Program-made: the position numbers and the translations under genes
Shown: positions 1 to 10,112 of the stretch, in pieces
Position numbering within the stretch: position 1 is the stretch's first letter
Layout of the letters: every line of letters starts with the position of its first letter
Assembly (NCBI RefSeq): GCF_020857975.1
Contig: NZ_JACWUO010000008.1
Span: forward strand, 1-64,000
Source of the DNA: Stenotrophomonas rhizophila
GTDB taxonomy: Bacteria > Pseudomonadota > Gammaproteobacteria > Xanthomonadales > Xanthomonadaceae
Length of the DNA stretch: 64,000 nt
Reading direction: 5' to 3'
Notes under the pieces: generated by a model
Databases searched by the model: none
Told to the model about the DNA's origin: nothing
What the model saw: the letters and a program-made list of their open reading frames with translations, nothing else

Positions 1-13
1 ATGCTCGTCATCC

Positions 14-391
14 TCAACGCCCGCAAACGGGACGCCGAAGTGGCCCTGACAGGCATCTGACAAGACAGTTGCTACCGGCGGACATCCACCAGCAGTCGAT
101 CGCATCCAGCACGATGTGGATGAGCAAGCCGATGCCGAACAGCCGCGTCTTCTTCGGAACACACAACCCCGCGTACACCGCGATCGCCGGGGCGGTGTGC
201 AGCGGATGGAAGCCGATGCTGCAGCGGTTGGGGGCATAGATCGGGTCGGCCAGCAGGTGGTCCAGATCGATGATCCAGCCCAGCAGCAACAGCGCCCACG
301 CAGACAGGAAACGCTTGCGCCAGAACATCCAGGCCAACAACGCCGGCACGGCCGCATGCAGCAACAGATGAAAGACAGCGCGGGCGCTCAT
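14..391 (-). CDS. DUF6122 family small membrane protein
   Basis: 125-aa integral membrane protein of unknown function. The central part has the pattern I recognise from DUF6122 proteins: hydrophobic helices at the N-terminus, then a DLDHLLADPIYAPNRCSIGF stretch, a HPLHT motif and a further helix with HIVLDAIDCWW. The His/Asp pattern (DxDH, HPLH, HxxxD) resembles the metal-binding layout of YdjM/LexA-regulated-type membrane hydrolases, but no activity is established. The C-terminal 25 residues look atypical. It ends at the left edge and lies about 95 nt downstream of speA on the same strand. Family call is from memory of the motif; function unknown. Confidence 0.75.
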   Translation of the reverse strand: MSARAVFHLLLHAAVPALLAWMFWRKRFLSAWALLLLGWIIDLDHLLADPIYAPNRCSIGFHPLHTAPAIAVYAGLCVPKKTRLFGIGLLIHIVLDAIDCWWMSAGSNCLVRCLSGPLRRPVCGR

Positions 392-485
392 ACCGCTTCC
401 AGGTGCGTGGTGTGGACCACCGGGCAGCGCCCGGCGCTAGCGGCGGCCGGGTGAGGCCCGAAGGCCATCACCCGTCGCCACCGGC

Positions 486-2375
486 TCAGGCCAGCGGCTC
501 GTCGGACAGGTAGGTGTAGCCGGTCAGGCCCGCTTCCAGCGCCTCGGACAGTTCCTGCGCACGCGCCGGCGACAGCTTCGCCGCCCCCACCCGTTCGGCG
601 TAGCTCGCGCGCAGGTCGGCCAGGCTGTAGCCCACGTAGTCGAGCATCACATCGGTGGTGTCGCCGCGGCGCTGCTGGGTGATCGCATAGCCATCGGCGT
701 CGGCCAGCACTTCCACCGCGTCGGTATCGCCGAACAGGTTGTGGATGTCGCCGAGGATTTCCTGGTACGCGCCGACCATGAAGAAACCGATCCGGTAGCT
801 CTCGCCGGACTTCAGCGCGTGCAGCGGCAGCGAGCTGTCCAGGCTTTCGTTCTCGACATAGGTCTTGACCATGCCGTCCGAATCGCAGGTCATGTCGGCG
901 ATGATGCCGCGGCGCTGCGGCTGCTCGTCCAGGCGCTCGATCGGCACGATCGGGAACACCTGGTCGATCGCCCAGGCATCGGGAATCGATTCGAACACGC
1001 TGAAGTTGACGAAATACTTGTCCACCAGGCGTTCGTTCAACTCGTCCAGCGCCGGGCGGTGGCTCTTTTCGTCATAGCTCAGGCGTGCACGCACGGCATG
1101 GGCGATGGCATAGAACAGGTCGTCGATACGCGCCCGCTGCGGCAGGTCGATCTGGCCCAGCGCGTAGCTGGACAGGCCTTCGGCATGGAAGTGCTGGGCT
1201 TCCTGGAACAGTTCCACCGCCGGGCGCTGGTCCAGTTCGTCATGGATTTCGCGCAGGTGGCGGATCGCCGCCGGCTCGTCGTCGTGCTGGTCCGGCACGC
1301 GGCCTTCCTGCGCCTGTTCCACTTCGGACACGTTGGCGATCAGCACCGCATGGTGCGCGGTCATCGCCCGGCCGCACTCGGTGACGATCCGCGGCGGGGT
1401 CAGGCCGTGCTCTTCGCAGGCATTGGCCAGCGGTTGCACGATGTTGCTGGCGTAGGAGGCCAGGCCGTAGTTGATCGAGCAGAAACTGCGCGAACGGGTG
1501 CCTTCGTAATCCACGCCCAGGCCACCGCCGACGTCGACGTGGGTGATCTTCGCACCCAGCCGCGACAGCTCGACGAAGTAGCGGGTGGCCTCGCGCATGC
1601 CGTTGGCGATGTCGCGCACGTTGGAGATCTGCGAGCCCATGTGGAAATGCAGCAGGCTCAGGCAGTCGGCGTACTCGGTGTCGCGCAGCGACTTCCACAG
1701 GTCCAGCAGCTGGCGGGGCGAGAGGCCGAACTTGGCCTTGTCGCCGCCGCTGTTCTGCCACTTGCCCGCGCCCAGCGAGGCCAGCCGCATGCGCACGCCC
1801 AGGCCCGGCTTCACCTCCAGCGCCTTGGCTTCCTCCAGCACCAGCTTCAGCTCGGAGGGCTTTTCGATCACGATGAAGGTCTGCAGGCCCAGCTTGCGGC
1901 CGATCAGGGCCAGGCGGATGTACTCGCGGTCCTTGTAGCCGTTGCAGACGATCAGCCCGCCCGGGCGCGACAGCGCCAGCACCGCCATCAGCTCGGGCTT
2001 GCTGCCCGCTTCCAGGCCGAAGCCCTCGCCGTGATGGCTGGCCAGGGTGCCGGCCACGCCACGGTGCTGGTTGACCTTGATCGGGTACACGGCGGTATAG
2101 CCGCCCGGGTACTCCCAATCGGCCTGGGCCTGGGCGAAGGCGGCCTGCAGCTTGCCCAGGCGCTGGCCCAGGATGTCCGGGAAGCGCACCAGCAGCGGCA
2201 GCTTGGCGCCGGCGGCGCGCGCGGCATCGACGATCTTCGGCAGGGACACCACCGGGCCGTCCTGGCCTGTCGGTCTCACCACCATGTGCCCCGCCTGATC
2301 CACGTCGAAGTAACCATCCGCCCAATGCGGAATCGAGTAGGTCTTGCGGGCTTGGTCGAGGGACCAATCGGTCAT
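486..2375 (-). CDS. speA: Biosynthetic arginine decarboxylase
   Basis: 629-aa PLP-dependent enzyme that decarboxylates arginine to agmatine, the first step of the arginine route to putrescine. The sequence carries the family hallmarks: the N-terminal YPIKVNQ motif with the PLP lysine (about residue 100), GLEAGSKPEL, HFHMGSQ, the DVGGGLGVDYEG glycine loop, and the C-terminal CDSDG motif. Length matches the usual 630-660 aa. An ATG further upstream (2444) lies inside the inverted repeat shared with speE, so I chose the ATG at 2375, which gives the normal MTDWSLDQARKTYSI start. It is divergent from speE, so polyamine synthesis genes are paired head to head. Regulation may involve the 2407-2446 dyad. 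Confidence 0.95.
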   Translation of the reverse strand: MTDWSLDQARKTYSIPHWADGYFDVDQAGHMVVRPTGQDGPVVSLPKIVDAARAAGAKLPLLVRFPDILGQRLGKLQAAFAQAQADWEYPGGYTAVYPIKVNQHRGVAGTLASHHGEGFGLEAGSKPELMAVLALSRPGGLIVCNGYKDREYIRLALIGRKLGLQTFIVIEKPSELKLVLEEAKALEVKPGLGVRMRLASLGAGKWQNSGGDKAKFGLSPRQLLDLWKSLRDTEYADCLSLLHFHMGSQISNVRDIANGMREATRYFVELSRLGAKITHVDVGGGLGVDYEGTRSRSFCSINYGLASYASNIVQPLANACEEHGLTPPRIVTECGRAMTAHHAVLIANVSEVEQAQEGRVPDQHDDEPAAIRHLREIHDELDQRPAVELFQEAQHFHAEGLSSYALGQIDLPQRARIDDLFYAIAHAVRARLSYDEKSHRPALDELNERLVDKYFVNFSVFESIPDAWAIDQVFPIVPIERLDEQPQRRGIIADMTCDSDGMVKTYVENESLDSSLPLHALKSGESYRIGFFMVGAYQEILGDIHNLFGDTDAVEVLADADGYAITQQRRGDTTDVMLDYVGYSLADLRASYAERVGAAKLSPARAQELSEALEAGLTGYTYLSDEPLA

Positions 2376-2406
2376 TTCAGTGGGCCTGGTTGGTAAAAAA
2401 GGGGGT

Positions 2407-2446
2407 GCATGATAACGCCTATACGGCGACAGCTCCGTTATCATGC
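2407..2446. promoter_or_regulatory. 11-bp inverted repeat in the speA/speE divergent promoter region
   Basis: The arms GCATGATAACG (2407-2417) and CGTTATCATGC (2436-2446) are perfect inverse complements separated by 18 nt. Each arm contains a TATCAT/ATGATA hexamer resembling an outward-facing -10 box, so it could be overlapping divergent promoters, an operator, or both. It sits 31 nt upstream of the speA start and about 120 nt upstream of speE. No regulator can be assigned from sequence alone. Confidence 0.55.
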
Positions 2447-2566
2447 GCGCCCGCGCCCGTGCTCAGGCCCCAAACCTGAACGGGCCAACCCGTCCGGACG
2501 TGGCCAGCGCCACGCGGCACCGTCGCCAGCCCGGCCCCTACCCTTCCGAACAGGACAGCTTTCCCC

Positions 2567-3421
2567 ATGACTGACAACAACAACTGGTACATCGAGCACT
2601 TCGAGCGCACCGGCTCGGCCATCGGCTACCGCCTGAAGGGCAAGCTCGACGAGGTCCAGTCGCCGTTCCAGAAGATCGAGATCTTCGCCACCACCGATTG
2701 GGGCAACCTGATGACCATCGATGGCGCCATCATGCTGACCAGCAAGGACAACTTCTTCTACCACGAGATGATCAGCCACCCGGTGCTGTTCACCCATGCC
2801 GCGCCCAAGCGCGTGGTGATCATCGGTGGCGGCGACTGCGGCACCCTGCGCGAGGTGCTCAAGCACCAGGGCGTGGAAAGCGTGACCCAGTGCGACATCG
2901 ACGAGCAGGTCACCCGCATGGCCGAGAAGCACTTCCCGGAACTGTGCGACTCCAACCACGATCCGCGCGCCGAACTGATGTTCGACGACGGCGTGGCCTA
3001 CATGGCCAGCTGCCCCGAGGGCAGCGTCGACGTGGTGATCGTCGATTCCACCGACCCGGTCGGCCCGGGCGAAGGCCTGTTCAACAAGGCCTTCTACGCC
3101 AGCTGCTTCAAGGCGCTCAAGGCCGACGGCATCCTGGTCCAGCAGTCCGAATCGCCGCTGATGCAGCTGGACCTGATCAACGAAATGCGCACCGAGATGG
3201 GCAAGGCCGGCTTCGGTTCGTTCAAGACCCTGCCGTTCCCGCAGCCGTGCTACCCGACCGGCTGGTGGAGCGTGACCCTGGCGCGCAAGGGCGAGAGCAG
3301 CTTCGACTTCCGCCAGACCGACGCGGCCGCCAAGACCTTCGACACCCTGTACTACACCGCCGCGCTGCATACCGGCGTGCTGGTCACCCCGCCGTTCATC
3401 CAGGCGGCGTTGAAGGCCTGA
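2567..3421 (+). CDS. speE: Spermidine synthase (polyamine aminopropyltransferase)
   Basis: 284-aa cytosolic enzyme transferring the aminopropyl group of decarboxylated S-adenosylmethionine to putrescine. N-terminal beta domain with WYIEHFERTG, then the SAM-fold core: VVIIGGGDCGTLREV (about residues 80-95), DIDEQV, the acidic IVDSTDPVGPGEGLF motif (about 152-166) and the PCYPTGWWS motif near the C-terminus. The usual GGGDGG loop is GGGDCG here, which I believe is a tolerated lineage variant rather than damage. The ATG at 2567 follows an AGGA-containing leader. It is divergent from speA and followed by a strong terminator-like hairpin. Confidence 0.96.
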   Translation: MTDNNNWYIEHFERTGSAIGYRLKGKLDEVQSPFQKIEIFATTDWGNLMTIDGAIMLTSKDNFFYHEMISHPVLFTHAAPKRVVIIGGGDCGTLREVLKHQGVESVTQCDIDEQVTRMAEKHFPELCDSNHDPRAELMFDDGVAYMASCPEGSVDVVIVDSTDPVGPGEGLFNKAFYASCFKALKADGILVQQSESPLMQLDLINEMRTEMGKAGFGSFKTLPFPQPCYPTGWWSVTLARKGESSFDFRQTDAAAKTFDTLYYTAALHTGVLVTPPFIQAALKA

Positions 3422-3430
3422 TCGGGAAGC

Positions 3431-3455
3431 GTGCCGACCAACGGTCGGCACCTAC
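3431..3455 (-). repeat. SMAG-type REP element (GTAG palindrome)
   Basis: Palindrome GTGCCGACC-AA-CGGTCGGCAC followed by CTAC. On the minus strand it reads GTAG then the stem, the layout of GTAG REP elements in Stenotrophomonas and Xanthomonas. It lies just after the speE stop codon and is inverted relative to the next copy at 3543, as in paired REP units. Confidence 0.75.
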
Positions 3456-3542
3456 CGGTGGTCTTCGCGGTGATGGTCGGCATCAACCGGCTGTCGCCGC
3501 GCGCGATGGCGGTCGGCGCCTACCGGCCGCCGCACGATGGCG

Positions 3543-3567
3543 GTAGGCGCCGACCGTTGGTCGGTGC
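3543..3567 (+). repeat. SMAG-type REP element
   Basis: GTAG head followed by an imperfect palindrome GCGCCGACC-GTT-GGTCGGTGC. It is in opposite orientation to the copy at 3431; between them (3507-3535) is a further partial GGTCGGCGCCTACC copy. The group forms a REP cluster between speE and lpxO. Confidence 0.75.
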
Positions 3568-3590
3568 GGGCCAGGCAACCGCGATCAGAT

Positions 3591-3626
3591 AAAAAAAACC
3601 CGCGCTGGCAACAGCGCGGGTTTTTT
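3591..3626. terminator. Bidirectional rho-independent terminator between convergent speE and lpxO
   Basis: A-tract (3591-3598), GC-rich stem ACCCGCGCTG / CAGCGCGGGT with a short GCAA loop, then a six-T tract. The A- and T-tracts on opposite sides let it serve transcripts from both sides, fitting the convergent neighbours. Confidence 0.85.
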
Positions 3627-3637
3627 GTTGTTCCGGG

Positions 3638-3660
3638 GTAGTGCCGGCCGCTGGCCGGCA
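3638..3660 (+). repeat. SMAG-type REP element
   Basis: GTAG head followed by the palindrome TGCCGGCCG-CTGGCCGGCA, immediately after the terminator and before the lpxO stop codon. It is the third copy in this intergenic gap. Confidence 0.75.
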
Positions 3661-3677
3661 GCCGCATCCATCCCGGC

Positions 3678-4583
3678 TCAGATCGCCCAGATCCCGGCGA
3701 TCACCGCCAGCACCAGGCCCCACTTGATCACCTGGTAGGCCACCACGCTGCGCTCGCGCAGGGCCTTGGCCTTCAGGCGCACCTTGTAGACCCCGCCAAA
3801 AGCCTTGTTGACCCCGCCAGTGGGGTCGCCGGGCAGGTTCGGCGAGGCGCCGCCGGCCAGCAGAGTGGCGGCCACCGCGCGGTTGAACAGCCCCGGCAGG
3901 CCGAAGCGCAGCGGACGGGCGATATCGCAGAACAGGATCACCCGGTCGTGCCCGGTCTCGTTGTGCGCGTGGTGGATGAAGGTCTCATCGAACATCATCC
4001 ACTGCCCGTCGCGCCAGCTCTTCCTGATGCCGTCCACCACGATGTAGCAGTCGTCGTCGTTGGGCGTGGCCAGGCCCAGGTGCAGGCGCAGCGAACCGGC
4101 GAACGGATCGCGGTGCGGGCGCAGTTCGCTGCCCGAGGGCAGCTGGGCGAACATCGCCGCGCGCACGTCCGGCAGCGACTCCAGCAACGCGGTGGTCTGC
4201 GGGCACAGCGCCTTGGCCGACGGGTGCGAGGGGCCGTACCACTTCAGGTAGAACCGCTTCCAACCGCGCCGGAAGAACGAATTGAAGCCGGCATCGTTGT
4301 AGGTGCTGGACGCGGCGATCTTGTCCGCATCGCGCAGCGCCAGCGCCTCGTCGCGGATCATCTGCCAGTTCTGGCGCAGCGGTTCCAGCTGCGGGAACTC
4401 CTTGGCCGGGTCCAGGAACGGGGTGGTGGGTACCTTGGAGAACAGGTACATGATCACGTTGATCGGGGCCATGAAGCTGGAATGGTCCAGCAACTGGCGC
4501 GACCAGCGCGCGCGCACCTTGCCGCGGTAATGGATGTACAGCACGCAGGCCACGAACAGCACTGCCAGCACGATCTTGGTCAT
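3678..4583 (-). CDS. lpxO: Lipid A hydroxylase LpxO (aspartyl/asparaginyl beta-hydroxylase fold)
   Basis: 301-aa Fe(II)/2-oxoglutarate-dependent dioxygenase predicted to 2-hydroxylate a secondary acyl chain of lipid A at the inner membrane. Visible: an N-terminal membrane anchor (VLAVLFVACVLYIHY), the substrate region with FFRRGWKRFYLKWYG, the iron-binding block HRDPFAGSLRLHLGL (about 155-170), DETFIHHAHNETGHDRVILFCDIARP with the second His and the 2-oxoglutarate Arg, and a C-terminal hydrophobic anchor (VIKWGLVLAVIAGIWAI). Length and both terminal anchors fit LpxO rather than the soluble Asp hydroxylases. It is divergent from the kinase at 5027, which also appears to be an LPS-type enzyme, so the two may act in the same envelope modification programme. 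Confidence 0.9.
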   Translation of the reverse strand: MTKIVLAVLFVACVLYIHYRGKVRARWSRQLLDHSSFMAPINVIMYLFSKVPTTPFLDPAKEFPQLEPLRQNWQMIRDEALALRDADKIAASSTYNDAGFNSFFRRGWKRFYLKWYGPSHPSAKALCPQTTALLESLPDVRAAMFAQLPSGSELRPHRDPFAGSLRLHLGLATPNDDDCYIVVDGIRKSWRDGQWMMFDETFIHHAHNETGHDRVILFCDIARPLRFGLPGLFNRAVAATLLAGGASPNLPGDPTGGVNKAFGGVYKVRLKAKALRERSVVAYQVIKWGLVLAVIAGIWAI

Positions 4584-5026
4584 CGGTATTCCTGGACCCT
4601 AAGCGGTGGGGTCGGTGCCTGCGGGGCCGGCACCGGTAGGGGACAAGGGACGGGGACGTGCCAGGAGGGGGGCGGCCGCCGTTGTCGCAATCAACAGCGT
4701 ATGGTCGGCAGCGCCCGGCCTGCGGTCAAGGGTGGCCGCTTGCCCGTTCAGCCCGGCGGTGGCGGTACCGATTGGCCCGGGGCCCGCGGCCGGTTGGTGC
4801 GGTGGCGGCCATGCCATTGAATTCCGGGCCAATTGCCAATGATTGAGACGTCATTGTCCGAACCGGTGCGACGGATTGTTCCACCGCCGCCTACGACATT
4901 TCTCCGACAAACGCTGGATTGGTGTACCGGCGAGTACTAAAATTAACGAAATCTTAGTACTTTCCCAGACAAGCAGCACCGGTACGCCTGACGCTACGCG
5001 CCGACCGCCGGGTCGCACAGACCCTT
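4584..5026. other. 443-nt divergent intergenic region, lpxO / kinase
   Basis: No convincing gene. The left two thirds are GC-rich; the right third (about 4840-4980) is clearly more A/T-rich and contains the AGTACTAA dyad described separately, so the promoter of the kinase gene is probably there. Short open frames here (for example 4599-4832 and 4606-4842) have Pro/Ala/Arg-rich compositions typical of noise in high-GC DNA. Confidence 0.5.
4933..4961. promoter_or_regulatory. AGTACTAA / TTAGTACT operator-like dyad
   Basis: Perfect 8-bp inverted repeat AGTACTAA (4933-4940) and TTAGTACT (4954-4961) with a 13-nt A/T-rich spacer, 65 nt upstream of the kinase start. The symmetry and local A/T richness suggest a regulator binding site; the regulator is unknown. 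Confidence 0.5.
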
Positions 5027-5680
5027 ATGAACACAACGATTGCCCCGTGTGTCGATGACACCGCCCCCGCCGAGCTGCTCAAGCGCGGTGAACGCCTGCT
5101 CGAACCCGATGTCTACCGCACCTGCCTGAACGGGCAGCCGGCGGTGATCAAGGACTACACCCGTTACCGCGGCACCCCGCTGTCGCCACTGGCCCGCCTG
5201 CTGGTGCGCCGCGAGGCGCGCATCCTGCAGCTGCTCAGCGGCTGGAAGCACGCCCCGGCCCTGCTCGGCACCCTTGGCGGGCTGGCCCTGGGCATGGAGT
5301 TCATTCCCGGCCAGACCCTGAGCAGCGCCACCTCGGTGGGCGTGGAGGTGTTCGAACAGCTGCAGTACGCCCTGGGCCGCCTGCATGCGGCCGGCATCAC
5401 CCACAACGACCTGCACGGCACCAATGTGATGGTCAGCGGCGGCGTGCCGGTGCTGGTGGATTTCACCTCGGCCTGGCGCAGCCCGCGCTGGCTGCCGCTG
5501 CACCCGGTATCGCGCCAGCTGCGCCGCAGCGACATGAAGAACCTGCTGAAGATGCGCCAGCGCAAGACCGGCCTGGAACCCACCCCCGCGCAGGCCGCGC
5601 TGGTGGCCGACCCGCGCTGGGTGGCCGGCCTGCGGGTGGGCTGGAAACGCTTCTACCGCTGGTTCAAGGGCCACGCCTGA
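5027..5680 (+). CDS. RIO/WaaP-like small kinase, probable lipopolysaccharide kinase
   Basis: 217-aa protein with a stripped-down kinase fold. Visible motifs: AVIKDY with the ATP-contacting Lys (about residue 42), RREARIL with the helix-C glutamate, a GMEFIPG hinge, the catalytic loop HNDLHGTN (126-133) and VDFTSAW (144-150) in the DFG position. This HxDLHxxN loop and small size are typical of the RIO1/WaaP/Kdo kinase clan, which phosphorylates LPS core sugars. No membrane segment, so cytosolic. The basic C-terminus (GWKRFYRWFKGHA) could touch the membrane. The adjacent divergent lpxO supports an envelope role, but a protein substrate cannot be excluded. Confidence 0.75.
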   Translation: MNTTIAPCVDDTAPAELLKRGERLLEPDVYRTCLNGQPAVIKDYTRYRGTPLSPLARLLVRREARILQLLSGWKHAPALLGTLGGLALGMEFIPGQTLSSATSVGVEVFEQLQYALGRLHAAGITHNDLHGTNVMVSGGVPVLVDFTSAWRSPRWLPLHPVSRQLRRSDMKNLLKMRQRKTGLEPTPAQAALVADPRWVAGLRVGWKRFYRWFKGHA

Positions 5681-5699
5681 GCATGGCCGTCCGGCCCGC

Positions 5700-7312
<1,613 letters not shown>

Positions 7313-7461
7313 GTCGTTCAAAATCGTACTGGCAGGGCCGCCCAGTCTAGCGGCCCGCGCCCTGCCCGGCAGAACACCGACCCCAGGCAAGGGCTTGGGC
7401 CTACATACCCACGCACGCCACGCGGCCATCATCGGCCTACCCTCGGTCTTCTGGAAACCGC

Positions 7462-8961
<1,500 letters not shown>

Positions 8962-8990
8962 GGGTGAGCCGGCAGGCGAATCGCAACCTG

Positions 8991-10076
8991 CTAGAGACCA
9001 AGATGGGCGCTGATGTCGGTGAGGGCGACCGGTTTGATCGTGCGCCGCGGGCTGATTTCACCGGGGTTGAGCAGTTCCGGGGCCGCTGGCCGTTTGAGCA
9101 GATCAAGGTCCAGTTTCGGCACCTTGACCGGGGCTGTCGTGGCACGCACAGCGGTTGACCGCTTCGCACCGAACAGCTCCAGCTGGTCCTTCATGTACTC
9201 CCGGATACGGGCCTGCACCTCTTTTTCAGCGGCGGTGACGGAGGCATCGGTTGTTACATTGGACGCGGTGGCGGGCATGGTGAAACGCCCGAGCGTGAAT
9301 GTGCCTCCTGTCACGACCATGGTGTTCACGACGTCCTGCAGGCTCACCCCCGGCTTGAGGGAGTAGGCCTTGGTCTTGACATCCTGGTTGAAATGCGCCA
9401 TGACCCGGTCCTGTATCTCGGTGATGCGGGCCGCATCCAGATGGTTGTGCGCAGAACCGTGCCCGGTGGTGGACTTCAGCCACATGCCGGTTCCGGGCGA
9501 GGTGGGATGCTGCATGGTGGAATACCCGCCAATCCGGGTGCCGTCATTGAAGTTGAAACCCGACATCTTGGTGGGCATCCTGAACGCGCTCAATGTGCGA
9601 ACGACGTCCTCGAATATCTTCGCCTGCGGTTTTGCCAGGTCGCCGGGCGCGATGCCGATGATCAGGTTGCGGACGAACGAGGTGCGAACGAATTCGTCCA
9701 TTGCGTCCCAGGTAACGCGGTAGATGCGATCAACGGTCTCGGCGGACTTCTTTCCGGTCAATGCTGTCGACTTCATCGCGATCAGGCGCGGAATCCGCGT
9801 ACCGGTGTCGTGCAGCTTGATCAGGCGCACGCGCGTCAGGTCGATACTGGTCCCTTTGGCGGCAAGGGCGGCCTTGAGCACGTCGGCCACCACCTTGGTG
9901 CGTGCATCAAGGTCCTTCAGTCCGCGCGTGGGCAAACGCAGGTGCTTCAGTGCCGCAGACAACGAGCTCTTTGGCTTCGGCGCCTTCTTCATGCCTTTTT
10001 TTGCCGGCGTCGATGTGGTCGGGGTCGCCATGGCGACCTTGGTCGCCTTTGCCTTTCCCTTGCCTTTGGATGGCAC
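8991..10076 (-). CDS. Unrecognised Lys-rich N-terminus protein, third gene of the comM-adjacent cassette
   Basis: 361 aa; I do not recognise the family. The first 40 residues are a basic Lys/Ala/Pro/Thr tail resembling histone H1 or a nucleic-acid-binding tail. The rest is a mixed-composition, apparently globular domain with a TGHGSAHNHLDAARI stretch (about 200-215) that could supply metal or catalytic histidines. The C-terminal 60 residues contain several Pro/Lys-rich repeats. No signal peptide or membrane segment. It follows the 497-aa gene by 36 nt on the same strand, so it is likely the last gene of a three-gene operon. Local base composition is less GC-rich than comM or the efflux genes, which suggests acquisition. 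Function unknown. Confidence 0.7.
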   Translation of the reverse strand: MPSKGKGKAKATKVAMATPTTSTPAKKGMKKAPKPKSSLSAALKHLRLPTRGLKDLDARTKVVADVLKAALAAKGTSIDLTRVRLIKLHDTGTRIPRLIAMKSTALTGKKSAETVDRIYRVTWDAMDEFVRTSFVRNLIIGIAPGDLAKPQAKIFEDVVRTLSAFRMPTKMSGFNFNDGTRIGGYSTMQHPTSPGTGMWLKSTTGHGSAHNHLDAARITEIQDRVMAHFNQDVKTKAYSLKPGVSLQDVVNTMVVTGGTFTLGRFTMPATASNVTTDASVTAAEKEVQARIREYMKDQLELFGAKRSTAVRATTAPVKVPKLDLDLLKRPAAPELLNPGEISPRRTIKPVALTDISAHLGL

Positions 10077-10112
10077 GGTGCTTCCCTCCCTTCGACTACG
10101 CGCGAATGACGG

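Noticed and set aside
741..2396. 551-codon plus-strand open frame over speA
   Set aside because: Antisense of a canonical arginine decarboxylase; no recognisable domain.
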